A stretch of DNA of 64,000 nt from Hymenobacter sediminicola (GTDB lineage Bacteria; Bacteroidota; Bacteroidia; Cytophagales; Hymenobacteraceae), in contig NZ_CP060202.1 in the NCBI RefSeq assembly GCF_014250515.1, forward strand, positions 1,733,001-1,797,000. Direction: 5' to 3'. The notes under the pieces are model-generated. The model saw nothing but the letters and a program-made list of their open reading frames with translations. It had not been told where the DNA came from and ran no database searches. Both the position numbers and the translations under genes were made by a program. Below are positions 9,999 to 17,624 of this stretch, in pieces. Position 1 is the first letter of the stretch; each line of letters starts with the position of its first letter.

Positions 9999-11231
9999 AT
10001 GCAACGTACCTACGCTCCCTTTTCCAGACTTAGTGTGTTCTCTCGCACCTTGCTTCTTGCAGCAACAGTAGGGGCGGGTACTCTGGGCGCACAGGCACAA
10101 TCTACTGCTGTGCAGAGTTTCAACGGAACCAACAACAACACCGCAACTGAACTGGGGTACGAAGGAACGCCCGCATTTATTGGTAGCACGGCCCCAACTG
10201 GGTGGCGCAATGCCGGTGACAACCTATCTGCAGCAAGCGGTAGTGCCTGGCGCATTCAGAATGGCACAGAAGGCCTGATGTTCCGCAACCGTACTACTAC
10301 AGCTACTTCTACCGGCAACTACATCCAGTTTCGGGTGGCTGCCTGGGGAACTTCAGGTAGCGCCGGGTTGGACGTTGATGATGTAATCAATGTGAATGTG
10401 AGCATTGATGGAGGACAGACATATGCAAATACCTTACGCATTACAGGCAAGCAAAACGGTACCGGTAATGGCTATTGGAATTTCACGCCAGGCGCTCAGA
10501 AAACCGTTGGCTACACGTCTAGCGCCAACCCGACAATAATTGGTCCCAGCACAGGCAATGATAACCACAATGGCGACGGATACGACAATTTTCGTATCAA
10601 TCTGCCGAACGGTGCGCTGTCTGTCCGCTTTTCCATCATTGCCAGCAACAACAGCGCCGACGAAATCTGGATTATCGATGAGGTAACAGTAGGCAGCAGC
10701 GCCCCGCTGCCGGTAGAGCTGAAATCCTTCACGGCCGAAGCCACCAGCAAAGGCACGCAGGTGCGTTGGGCCACGGCTTCCGAGAAAAACAACGCCGGCT
10801 TCAAAGTGCAGCGCGGCACCACCGCCGATAAGTTTGAAACAATAGGCCAGGTAGCCGGCCACGGCACCTCCACCCAGGCCCACTCCTACGAATGGCTTGA
10901 TGCGCGGCCCCTGAGCGGCACCAGCTACTACCGCCTGCTCCAGACGGATACCGATGGCACCGAAACCTACTCGCCGGCAGTAGCGGTGCAGTCGGGCGGG
11001 GGCACCAAAGCCACGTTCTTCCCCAATCCTACCACCGGCAGCATCGTGCTGGCCCCTGGCATCGGCACGGTGCGCTACCGCATCCTGAACCCGCTGGGCC
11101 AGGCTGTACTGGCCGGTGAAGCCACCGGTGGCAGCACCCTCGATGTACAGACGCTGCGCGCCGGGTCATACTTCCTGGAGCTCAACACTGGTGCCGGCCG
11201 CCAGATTCAGCGCTTCGTGCGCGAACTGTAG
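9999..11231 (+). CDS. Secreted T9SS type A cargo protein
   Basis: This 410-residue protein has a signal peptide ending near residue 34 ('TLGAQAQ'). A beta-rich domain follows (about 35-235), with 'GYDNFRINLPNGALSVRFSIIASNNSADE' resembling the jelly-roll anchor domains of its two upstream neighbours. The 'LPVELKSFTAEA...VRWATASEKNNAGFKVQR' domain starts near 237 and the type A sorting domain near 338 ('ATFFPNPTTGSI'), ending 'GAGRQIQRFVREL'. It is the shortest of three consecutive T9SS cargo genes, all on the same strand but apparently separately transcribed. The function beyond export is unknown. Confidence 0.85.
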   Translation: MQRTYAPFSRLSVFSRTLLLAATVGAGTLGAQAQSTAVQSFNGTNNNTATELGYEGTPAFIGSTAPTGWRNAGDNLSAASGSAWRIQNGTEGLMFRNRTTTATSTGNYIQFRVAAWGTSGSAGLDVDDVINVNVSIDGGQTYANTLRITGKQNGTGNGYWNFTPGAQKTVGYTSSANPTIIGPSTGNDNHNGDGYDNFRINLPNGALSVRFSIIASNNSADEIWIIDEVTVGSSAPLPVELKSFTAEATSKGTQVRWATASEKNNAGFKVQRGTTADKFETIGQVAGHGTSTQAHSYEWLDARPLSGTSYYRLLQTDTDGTETYSPAVAVQSGGGTKATFFPNPTTGSIVLAPGIGTVRYRILNPLGQAVLAGEATGGSTLDVQTLRAGSYFLELNTGAGRQIQRFVREL

Positions 11232-11251
11232 TACGGCTGTTTATAAGTTTC

Positions 11252-11305
11252 TATTACAACAGAAGGGGCGCTATCCATTCGGATAGCGCCCCTTCTGTTG
11301 TAATA
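11252..11305. terminator. Bidirectional terminator, 25-bp perfect palindrome
   Basis: TATTACAACAGAAGGGGCGCTATCC-type arms of 25 bp pair perfectly around the four-base loop ATTC. The element sits between the convergent T9SS gene (ends 11231) and iscA (ends 11335). The A/T-rich outer ends and the GC-rich core fit a terminator working in both directions. Confidence 0.85.
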
Positions 11306-11334
11306 CAGTTGTTGGCCGTTAGCCCGTAGGCTGG

Positions 11335-11661
11335 TTAAACGGAGAAGCTCTCGCCGCAGCCACAGGTGCGGGATGCATTCGGATTGTCGAAATAGAAGCC
11401 TTTGCCGTTCAGCCCGTCGGAAAAGTCGAGCTGGGTGCCGGCCAGGTAGAGGAAGCTTTTCATGTCCACCACCACGCGCACGCCCTTATCCTCAAACTCC
11501 TGGTCCATGGGCTTCACTTCGTTGTCGAAGTCGAGCTTGTAGCTAAGGCCCGAGCAGCCGCCACCTGCCACCGAGGCACGCAGGCGGTACGTGGCGTCCA
11601 GCTCCGCATCGTGCATGAGCTTTTCTACTTTCTCTTTGGCTTTATCAGAAACAGTAATCAT
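11335..11661 (-). CDS. iscA: A-type iron-sulfur cluster carrier (IscA/ErpA/HesB family)
   Basis: This 108-residue A-type carrier accepts Fe-S clusters from the scaffold and delivers them to apoproteins in the cytoplasm. The three family cysteines are present: C36 in 'GGGCSGLSY' and C100 and C102 in 'RTCGCGESF'. The length is normal. It is the last gene of a minus-strand cluster (iscS, iscU, unknown protein, iscA). A terminator at 11795-11825 and its own TACCTTTG box at 11733-11740 suggest it is transcribed separately from the upstream three. The choice of IscA, ErpA or SufA subtype cannot be made from sequence alone. Confidence 0.93.
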   Translation of the reverse strand: MITVSDKAKEKVEKLMHDAELDATYRLRASVAGGGCSGLSYKLDFDNEVKPMDQEFEDKGVRVVVDMKSFLYLAGTQLDFSDGLNGKGFYFDNPNASRTCGCGESFSV

Positions 11662-11732
11662 GGGAAGAAAAGGCTAACTCCATCAGAGCTACCGACCCGG
11701 CAGCATTGAGGAGAGTTCTAGAAGCAGAACAC

Positions 11733-11740
11733 CAAAGGTA
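11733..11740 (-). promoter_or_regulatory. -7 element TACCTTTG upstream of iscA
   Basis: A perfect TAnnTTTG box reads on the minus strand, about 72 bases before the iscA ATG. No convincing TTG lies at the -33 spacing. Confidence 0.55.
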
Positions 11741-11794
11741 CAACGCTTGTTCAGAAAGAGTCTAAAAAGCTTGAGGCAATACTGTGTCACCCGT

Positions 11795-11825
11795 GAAAAA
11801 ACGGAGACGCTGTGATGCGCTTCCG
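11795..11825 (-). terminator. Rho-independent terminator before iscA
   Basis: On the minus strand CGGAAGCGC pairs with GCGTCTCCG (one mismatch) around a six-base loop and is followed directly by T6. It ends the transcript of the upstream small gene. Confidence 0.75.
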
Positions 11826-11851
11826 TTATACTTAGTCAGACCAATTGGGTA

Positions 11852-12262
11852 CTATGAACTAGGGTTCAGCACTACGCTGAATACCGTAATGGTGCTCAGG
11901 TCACGGCCGTAGTAGAGCTTGTCGAGGGCTTCGTAGGTGTTGTGGGCGCGGAAATAGGAGGTTTGCAGCTCCTTCGCGTCGCGGGCCCGCCACTGTATGG
12001 TATAGGAGCTTTCCTCGTCGCGGTAGCGCTGCACATAGGCCAGCATCTTGCGTAGCGCATCCAGCTTATCGTGCCCCATTTCGTAGCGAAACAGAAAGCT
12101 CTGCTGGTGACGCGGGTTTACTGTTATAAGGTCTAGGCGTGTCTGCCCGTCCAGTTGCCGGAACTCAAACAGCAAATTGCCCGGCCCCAGCCCCAGATAG
12201 TCTTCTATCTGCCGCTGAATCCGGGCACTTTCTACGTGTACGTCGGAGGGAGTGACGTCCAT
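11852..12262 (-). CDS. Unknown protein in the isc cluster
   Basis: This 136-residue soluble protein begins 'MDVTPSDVHVESARIQ' and ends 'TVFSVVLNPSS'. A longer reading from 12310 would add 16 residues, but that start falls inside the loop of a hairpin (12291-12338), so the ATG at 12262 is preferred. It has no signal peptide, membrane segment or cysteine motif. The central region is rich in Arg and Tyr ('YVQRYRDEESSYTIQWRARDAKE'). I do not recognise the family. Its place between iscU and iscA suggests a link to Fe-S assembly, but it is separated from both by terminator-like hairpins, so the link may be only positional. Confidence 0.7.
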   Translation of the reverse strand: MDVTPSDVHVESARIQRQIEDYLGLGPGNLLFEFRQLDGQTRLDLITVNPRHQQSFLFRYEMGHDKLDALRKMLAYVQRYRDEESSYTIQWRARDAKELQTSYFRAHNTYEALDKLYYGRDLSTITVFSVVLNPSS

Positions 12263-12290
12263 TGTCTGGAAGTAAAAAGATGGAAAATGA

Positions 12291-12338
12291 ATGTGAGAAG
12301 CCAATGCCACCTTATCAGCAGCATCCGGCTTCTCACAT
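12291..12338 (-). terminator. Intercistronic hairpin after iscU
   Basis: A 12-bp perfect inverted repeat (ATGTGAGAAGCC / GGCTTCTCACAT) with a 24-base loop lies 18 bases past the iscU stop. No T-run follows, so it may stabilise or partly terminate the iscSU transcript. Confidence 0.5.
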
Positions 12339-12355
12339 ACGGTTTCTGGGCTCTA

Positions 12356-12772
12356 CTAGTGGTGCGACTTCGCCATTTCCAGCTCCGGCATACCGTTTTT
12401 CACCCGGTAGTCGTTGATGGCCGATTTGATGGCATCTTCAGCCAGCACCGAGCAATGGATTTTCACGGGCGGCAAGGCCAGCTCTTCCACAATCTCCATG
12501 TTGTCAATGGCCAGGGCCTCATCCACGGTCTTGCCTTTCAGCCACTCCGTCGCCAACGACGACGAGGCAATGGCCGAGCCGCAACCGAAGGTTTTGAATT
12601 TGGCGTCGGTGATGGTGTTGGTAGCTTCGTCAACCTCGATTTGCAGACGCATCACGTCGCCGCACTCAGGCGCGCCCACTAGGCCGGTACCTACGTTCTT
12701 CTTGCTCTTGTCCAGCGTGCCCACGTTGCGGGGGTTGCTGTAATGGTCGATTACTTTATCGGAGTAAGCCAT
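12356..12772 (-). CDS. iscU: Fe-S cluster assembly scaffold IscU
   Basis: This is the 138-residue scaffold on which [2Fe-2S] clusters are built with sulfur from IscS. The ligands are visible: C37 with D39 ('PECGDV'), C64 ('FGCGSA'), and H106/C107 within the chaperone-recognition motif 'LPPVKIHC' (100-107). The length matches bacterial IscU. It lies 97 bp downstream of iscS on the same strand, with a long imperfect hairpin in the gap. It ends with 'KSHH'. No hscA or hscB is nearby. Confidence 0.97.
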   Translation of the reverse strand: MAYSDKVIDHYSNPRNVGTLDKSKKNVGTGLVGAPECGDVMRLQIEVDEATNTITDAKFKTFGCGSAIASSSLATEWLKGKTVDEALAIDNMEIVEELALPPVKIHCSVLAEDAIKSAINDYRVKNGMPELEMAKSHH

Positions 12773-12799
12773 GGCTTTGATTGAAATTTAGATGTCAGC

Positions 12800-12867
12800 T
12801 TTTAGAACTCAGAACCCAGACGGAGAATCATGACTACAGTCGTGGTTCTCAACTCTAAGTTCTAAAA
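12800..12867 (-). repeat. Imperfect hairpin between iscS and iscU
   Basis: A perfect 10-bp outer stem (TTTTAGAACT with AGTTCTAAAA) plus an inner AGAACC/GGTTCT stem fills most of the 97-bp iscS-iscU gap. It could set the iscS to iscU ratio or protect mRNA ends. Confidence 0.55.
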
Positions 12868-12869
12868 AA

Positions 12870-14084
12870 TTAATGTTCAGCCCACTCAATGGAGTTGAGG
12901 TCGATGCCCTCCTTGAACATCTCCCACAGCGGCGACATTTCGCGCAGCTTCGTAACGGCTTCTTTTACGTGGTTGATGGCGTAGTCGATCTGCTCGTCGG
13001 TGGTGAAGCGGCTCAGGCCGAAGCGCAGGGAGCTGTGGGCGAGGTCGTCGCTGAGGCCCAAGGCTTTGAGTACGTACGAAGGCTCCAGAGAGGCTGAAGT
13101 ACAAGCAGAGCCGGATGATACGGCCAGGTCTTTCACGCCCATCATCAGGCCTTCGCCTTCTACATACTTAAAGCTGATGTTGGCCACATGGGGCAGGCGG
13201 TGTTCTACCGAGCCATTCACGTAGCTTTCTTCCAGCGTCAGCAGCTCTTTCTCCAGCCGGTCGCGCATGGCGCTCAGGCGGGCCGTATCGGCCGCCATTT
13301 CCAAGCGAGCCAGCTCACAGGCTTTGCCTAGGCCAACAATGCCAGGCACGTTGAGGGTGCCGGAACGCATGCCCCGCTCGTGGCCACCACCGTCCATCTG
13401 GGCGGTTACTTTCACACGTGGGTTTTTGCGACGCACATACAGCGCACCTACGCCTTTGGGGCCATACATTTTGTGCGCCGTGAAAGCCATCAGGTCGATG
13501 CCGTCGGCAATGACGTCTACCGGGATTTTACCTACTGCCTGCGTGCCGTCCGTCATGAACAGCGCGCCGTGCTTGTGGGCAATGGCGGCAATTTCGCGGA
13601 TGGGCTGAATGGTGCCGGTTTCGTTGTTGCCGTACATGATGGTTACCAGAATGGTTTCCGGCGTCATGGCGGCTTCCAGCGCTTCCAGGCTAATCAGGCC
13701 TTCCGCATCGACGGGCAGGTAAGTAACCCGGCCACCGAGTTTCTCGATGTGCTTGCAGGTATCGAGTACGGCCTTGTGCTCCGTGGTAGTTGTGATGATG
13801 TGGTTGCCTTTTTGCGCGTACATCTCAAACACGCCCTTGATGCCCAGGTTGTCAGACTCAGTGGCACCAGAGGTAAAGATGATTTCTTTGGGGTCGCAGT
13901 TGATCAGACCGGCAATCTGCTCACGGGCGTAGTCAACGGCTTCCTCGGCAGCCCAGCCGAAAGGATGGTTGCGTGAGGCCGCATTGCCGAACACCTCGGT
14001 CAGATACGGCATCATCGCCTCCAGTACACGCGGGTCGAGGGGCGTAGTAGCGTTGTTGTCGAGGTAAATAGGTAGTTTGAGCAT
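12870..14084 (-). CDS. iscS: Cysteine desulfurase IscS
   Basis: This 404-residue PLP-dependent enzyme takes sulfur from L-cysteine, giving alanine and an enzyme persulfide that feeds IscU. The PLP lysine is K205 in '[10 protein letters not shown]'. The catalytic Cys is C328 in '[14 protein letters not shown]', the long-loop group I (IscS-type) form. Other family motifs seen are 'YLDNNATTP' at the N-terminus, 'TSGATESDN' and 'NNETGTIQP'. The length equals that of typical IscS. It is the first gene of the minus-strand isc cluster, divergent from the epimerase gene. A TACTTTTG box upstream is a plausible promoter. No IscR-type regulator gene is present here. Confidence 0.97.
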   Translation of the reverse strand: MLKLPIYLDNNATTPLDPRVLEAMMPYLTEVFGNAASRNHPFGWAAEEAVDYAREQIAGLINCDPKEIIFTSGATESDNLGIKGVFEMYAQKGNHIITTTTEHKAVLDTCKHIEKLGGRVTYLPVDAEGLISLEALEAAMTPETILVTIMYGNNETGTIQPIREIAAIAHKHGALFMTDGTQAVGKIPVDVIADGIDLMAFTAHKMYGPKGVGALYVRRKNPRVKVTAQMDGGGHERGMRSGTLNVPGIVGLGKACELARLEMAADTARLSAMRDRLEKELLTLEESYVNGSVEHRLPHVANISFKYVEGEGLMMGVKDLAVSSGSACTSASLEPSYVLKALGLSDDLAHSSLRFGLSRFTTDEQIDYAINHVKEAVTKLREMSPLWEMFKEGIDLNSIEWAEH

Positions 14085-14175
14085 GGCTCGGGGTCTGGTT
14101 TCAGCGGAGAATCATTCGCAGGTAGAACACAAAAACTGATAAACAGGTTTTACTTTCTTCCCACATTTGCAACTG

Positions 14176-14183
14176 CAAAAGTA
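14176..14183 (-). promoter_or_regulatory. -7 element TACTTTTG upstream of iscS
   Basis: This minus-strand TAnnTTTG match lies about 92 bases before the iscS start, in the short gap shared with the divergent epimerase gene. No clear -33 TTG was seen. Confidence 0.45.
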
Positions 14184-14237
14184 GAACAAATACAAAGAAG
14201 CCTCGCTATGGGGCGCGCCCGCATTTTCAACCACCCT

Positions 14238-14645
14238 ATGCTCACCAATCTCGAACACCTGGGCCTCGCCGTTAAGGACCTGACGGCGGCTACTGCTTTA
14301 TACACAAAGCTGCTGGGGCAGGAGCCCTACAAACACGAACATGTGGCCTCAGAGGCTGTGGACACGGTGTTTTTCCAGGTGGGGGGCTCCAAGATTGAGC
14401 TGCTGGCCGGCACCTCGCCCGACAGCGCCATCACGCGGTATCTGGAGAAGAAGCCGGAAGGAATTCACCACGTAGCGTTTGAGGTAGACGACATCCGGGC
14501 CGAAATGGCGCGGCTGCGGGCCGAGGGCTTTCAGCTGCTGAACGAGGAGCCCAAGCGCGGAGCCGATAACAAGTTGGTGTGTTTCGTGCATCCAAAATCG
14601 GCTGGTGGCGTGCTGGTAGAGCTGTGCCAGTCTATTGAGGCGTAA
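14238..14645 (+). CDS. mce: Methylmalonyl-CoA epimerase
   Basis: This VOC-superfamily enzyme of 135 residues converts (S)- to (R)-methylmalonyl-CoA in the propionate/succinate pathway. The paired beta-alpha-beta modules and metal ligands fit the family: the His of 'NLEHLGLAVKDL', the His of 'GIHHVAFEVDDI' and the Glu of 'GVLVELCQ'. The ATG at 14238 gives the usual N-terminus ('MLTNLEHLGLAV'). A start at 14208 would add ten residues not typical of the family. The gene is divergent from iscS and followed, 75 bases later, by tsaC with its own promoter. No mutase gene is in the window. Confidence 0.9.
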   Translation: MLTNLEHLGLAVKDLTAATALYTKLLGQEPYKHEHVASEAVDTVFFQVGGSKIELLAGTSPDSAITRYLEKKPEGIHHVAFEVDDIRAEMARLRAEGFQLLNEEPKRGADNKLVCFVHPKSAGGVLVELCQSIEA

Positions 14646-14669
14646 GCCGCCGCCGCTCAGAGCACGTAG

Positions 14670-14677
14670 TACCTTTG
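14670..14677 (+). promoter_or_regulatory. -7 element TACCTTTG upstream of tsaC
   Basis: A perfect TAnnTTTG match ends 44 bases before the tsaC ATG. No TTG at the expected -33 spacing. Confidence 0.55.
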
Positions 14678-14720
14678 CTGTGCCTCCGATTTTCCTGTCG
14701 TCTTTCAAGTTGCCTGGCCT

Positions 14721-15302
14721 ATGAGTACCAAGTTTTTCCGTGAGGAGGTAGATGCCGCGGTGGATGCGCTGCTGATGCAGCAGGTGATTCTGTACCCGAC
14801 CGACACCGTCTGGGGCCTGGGTTGCGACGCGGAAGCGCCGCCGGCCGTGGAGAAGGTGTACAAGCTCAAAAACCGCCCGGCCGAAAAAGCCTGCATCGTG
14901 CTGGTGGCCGACGAGGCAATGTTTGCCCGGTATGCCGCCGTAGTACCGCCGAACCTGGCAGAATTGCTGGCCGCCCAGACCCGCCCCACCACCTACGTGG
15001 TGCCCGGCAGCCGGCTGCTGGCTCCCAACCTGCTGGCTCCCGATGGCACCATCGGACTACGTGTGGTGCTCACCGACGAGTTCTGCAGTAAAGTGGTGCG
15101 CCGGCTGGGGCACGGGCTGGTTTCTACATCGGCCAACCTGAGCGGCGACCCTACGCCGGGCATCTACGCCGAAATAGACCCGCAGCTGGTGCGCAAAGTC
15201 GAGTATGTGGCCCACTGGCGCCAGAATGATGCCACGCCGGCTACGCCTTCCCGCGTGGTACGGGTGCTGCCCAACGGCGGGCTGGAGGTGCTGCGCGACT
15301 GA
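14721..15302 (+). CDS. tsaC: L-threonylcarbamoyladenylate synthase (Sua5/YrdC/YciO family)
   Basis: The protein has 193 residues and is a single YrdC domain. It makes threonylcarbamoyl-AMP from threonine, bicarbonate and ATP, the first step of t6A37 tRNA modification. Family features visible are 'YPTDTVWGLGCDA' near the N-terminus, 'KVYKLKNRPAEKACIVLV', 'TYVVPG', and the 'GLVSTSANLSGDPTP' segment. There is no C-terminal Sua5 domain, so it is the short form. Its own TACCTTTG box lies just upstream. YciO paralogs of uncertain function share this fold, so the exact subtype is inferred. Confidence 0.88.
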   Translation: MSTKFFREEVDAAVDALLMQQVILYPTDTVWGLGCDAEAPPAVEKVYKLKNRPAEKACIVLVADEAMFARYAAVVPPNLAELLAAQTRPTTYVVPGSRLLAPNLLAPDGTIGLRVVLTDEFCSKVVRRLGHGLVSTSANLSGDPTPGIYAEIDPQLVRKVEYVAHWRQNDATPATPSRVVRVLPNGGLEVLRD

Positions 15303-15433
15303 CGCCGGGCTACGGCCGGAAACTACCGGCATGGTGGCAGGGCGCAAAAAATATTGGTGGGGCGGGTTACCATTTGAGCAGAGGCGTATGAAGCGGGAAT
15401 TCTTTCATCAGAAACTTCATTCCTCCCTCAACT

Positions 15434-15715
15434 ATGAAACGCTCTTTCAAATCCCTGCTCGTTCTGGCTGCTTTCGCTCCTTTCGCTCTGGCTTCGTGCT
15501 CGGAAAAGACGCAGGAAAACGCTGAGGCTACTGCCGAAAGCGCTACCAACGATGCCGCCAACGCTACCGAAAATGCTGGCGACGCTGTAGAAAATGCCGC
15601 TGACAACGCTGCCGCTGACATGAAAGCCGAAGTAGCTCCTACGACCGGCGACACGGCTGTAGTAGTTAACAAAGAAGCCAACAAAGTAGTAGAAGAGGTT
15701 CCTGCCAAGCAGTAG
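15434..15715 (+). CDS. Small Ala/Asn-rich lipoprotein
   Basis: This 93-residue protein has a lipoprotein signal ('MKRSFKSLLVLAAFAPFALASCS'), with the lipobox L-A-S-C giving lipidation at C22. The mature part is low complexity and predicted helical ('ENAEATAESATNDAANATENAGDAVENAADNAAADM'), with roughly four- and eleven-residue periodicity like LEA/YtxH-type proteins. It ends 'NKVVEEVPAKQ'. It is probably an inner-leaflet outer-membrane or periplasmic lipoprotein linked to stress. No function can be assigned. A strong terminator follows directly. Confidence 0.8.
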   Translation: MKRSFKSLLVLAAFAPFALASCSEKTQENAEATAESATNDAANATENAGDAVENAADNAAADMKAEVAPTTGDTAVVVNKEANKVVEEVPAKQ

Positions 15716-15730
15716 TCTTCTCCGCTTCAC

Positions 15731-15773
15731 AGCAAAAGCCCCTTCCGAACCAGGTTCGGAAGGGGCTTTTGCT
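15731..15773 (+). terminator. Rho-independent terminator, 20-bp perfect stem
   Basis: AGCAAAAGCCCCTTCCGAAC pairs with its exact reverse complement around a three-base loop. The 3' arm ends in CTTTTGCTCTTT. Confidence 0.88.
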
Positions 15774-15828
15774 CTTTCAGGAAGCCATTGCATCCGGGGT
15801 GTCGGCCGCCGCAATAAGACGAGTGCCT

Positions 15829-15836
15829 TACCTTTG
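15829..15836 (+). promoter_or_regulatory. -7 element TACCTTTG upstream of cca
   Basis: A perfect TAnnTTTG box ends 19 bases before the ATG at 15855. A longer reading frame would begin inside it, which is why the start was moved downstream. Confidence 0.6.
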
Positions 15837-15854
15837 CGCCCTAACCCGTTTTGT

Positions 15855-17273
15855 ATGCATACTCCGCAGCTGCCAGACCTTCCATTATTCCGCACTATTG
15901 CCGATGCCGCCGGCGAATTGGGCTTTCCGGCTTATGTCATCGGGGGCTACGTGCGGGATTTGGCGCTGGCTCGGGAGAGTAAGGACGTGGACGTGGTGTG
16001 CGTCGGCGACGGAATTCAGCTGGCCCAGGCGGTGGGGCGCAAACTGCCCGGCCGGCCGCGCGTCACGGTGTTCAGAAACTTCGGAACGGCTATGCTGCCC
16101 ACCCTGGAAATAGAGGTGGAGTTTGTGGGAGCCCGCAAGGAAAGCTACCGCGCCGAAAGCCGCAAGCCCGAAGTAGAGGCCGGCACACTGGAAGAAGATC
16201 TGGCGCGGCGCGATTTCACCATCAACGCTCTGGGCCTGAGCCTGAACCCCGAAACCTATGGTCAGTTGGTGGACCGCTACGACGGCATGGGCGACCTGCA
16301 GCGCAAGCTCATCCGGACGCCCCTCGACCCGGATATCACCTTCTCCGACGACCCGCTGCGCATGCTGCGCGCCATTCGGTTTGCCACCCAGCTGGATTTC
16401 GATATCGACCCCGACACGTTCGACGCGCTGGCCCGCAATAAGGAGCGCATCAAAATTGTGTCGCAGGAGCGGATTACGACCGAGCTGAACAAGATTATCA
16501 TGGCCCCGAAGCCGAGCTACGGCTTTAAGCTGCTGTTCAGTAGCGGCCTGCTGCAGCTCATCTTCCCGAAAATGGCCCTGCTGCAGGGTGTGGAAAAGGT
16601 GGGCCAGCACGCACACAAAGACAACTTCTACCACACCCTACAGGTGCTCGACAACGTGGTAGCAGCCGGCGGCGACCTGTGGCTGCGCTGGGCGGCCATC
16701 TTGCACGACATTGCCAAGCCCGCCACCAAGCGCTACGACAAGCGGGTAGGCTGGACTTTCCACGGCCACGAGGACAAGGGCGCGCGCTGGGTGCCCGGCA
16801 TCTTCACCGACCTCAAGCTGCCGCTGGGCGAAGAGATGCGCCAGGTGCAGAAGCTGGTGCGCCTGCACCTGCGGCCCATTGTGCTGTCCAAGGAAATCGT
16901 GACGGACTCGGCGGTGCGCCGCCTGCTGTTCGAGGCCGGCGACGACATCGACCGGCTCATGCTGCTCTGCCGCGCCGACATCACTAGCAAGGACTACGAC
17001 CGCAAGAACCGCTACCTGCGCAATTTTGATGTGGTGGAGCAGAAGCTGAAGGAGGTAGAGGAGAAGGACCACCTGCGCAACTTCAAACCAGTTATCACCG
17101 GCGAAATCATCATGGCAACCTTCGGCTTAAAGCCCAGCCGCGAGGTAGGTGAGCTAAAAGAAGCACTGCTAGACGCTATTCTGGAGGGGACAATCCGCAA
17201 CGAGTACGACGAGGCTTTTGCTCTGTTGCTGGAGCTGGGGCAGCGCAAAGGGCTGGAAGTAGTAACATCCTGA
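15855..17273 (+). CDS. cca: CCA-adding tRNA nucleotidyltransferase (class II, with HD domain)
   Basis: The protein has 472 residues. The class II nucleotidyltransferase head is clear: 'GGYVRD' at 30-35, the catalytic 'DVDVV' from 44, and 'RRDFTINAL' with 'RMLRAIRFATQLDFDID' further on. An HD phosphohydrolase domain follows ('NFYHTLQVLDN', 'AILHDIAKP', 'FHGHEDKGA'). It adds or repairs the 3' CCA of tRNAs. Bacteroidota enzymes of this layout are annotated either as CCA transferases or as poly(A) polymerase-like, and the two cannot be told apart by eye. The start at 15855 is set by the promoter at 15829-15836. It is convergent with the PspC gene, with two hairpins between. Confidence 0.88.
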   Translation: MHTPQLPDLPLFRTIADAAGELGFPAYVIGGYVRDLALARESKDVDVVCVGDGIQLAQAVGRKLPGRPRVTVFRNFGTAMLPTLEIEVEFVGARKESYRAESRKPEVEAGTLEEDLARRDFTINALGLSLNPETYGQLVDRYDGMGDLQRKLIRTPLDPDITFSDDPLRMLRAIRFATQLDFDIDPDTFDALARNKERIKIVSQERITTELNKIIMAPKPSYGFKLLFSSGLLQLIFPKMALLQGVEKVGQHAHKDNFYHTLQVLDNVVAAGGDLWLRWAAILHDIAKPATKRYDKRVGWTFHGHEDKGARWVPGIFTDLKLPLGEEMRQVQKLVRLHLRPIVLSKEIVTDSAVRRLLFEAGDDIDRLMLLCRADITSKDYDRKNRYLRNFDVVEQKLKEVEEKDHLRNFKPVITGEIIMATFGLKPSREVGELKEALLDAILEGTIRNEYDEAFALLLELGQRKGLEVVTS

Positions 17274-17322
17274 CATGAATGAAATATAGCTGCAGGCCAC
17301 AAGGCCGGTAGCCCCCTGAAAC

Positions 17323-17392
17323 AAAGCAGTCCGCCCCGCTGCCGGCCCCAATCGTTTGAATGATTGAGGTCGGCACTGGGGCAGACTGCTTT
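17323..17392. terminator. Long hairpin after cca
   Basis: AAAGCAGTC at 17323 pairs with GACTGCTTT ending at 17392. An inner GCCCC/GGGGC and TGCCG/CGGCA stem extends it. It lies between the convergent cca and PspC genes and can serve both strands. Confidence 0.65.
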
Positions 17393-17414
17393 ATTGTGTG
17401 AAACTGCTAAGAAT

Positions 17415-17466
17415 GAAGAAGCCACTTATCTACTGGTTGCAGCACAGTAGATAAGTGGACTTCTTC
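17415..17466. terminator. Second hairpin between cca and the PspC gene
   Basis: CCACTTATCTACT pairs with AGTAGATAAGTGG (13 bp), flanked by GAAGAAG/CTTCTTC with one bulged base. Loop of 11 bases. The rest of the gap (17467-17624) shows nothing notable. Confidence 0.6.
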
Positions 17467-17624
17467 GAGTTGGCCTCTCACTCACCAGAAAAAGGCCATG
17501 TTGTTGGTTTCTCTAAAGAACAGATGGCACTTCGGGTAATAGCGTTGCCTGAAGAATAGGAAATATACAGATTAAGCTGATAAGATGCTGGCTTGCAGCC
17601 AAACATTACCAGCAGAAGCTGCTG

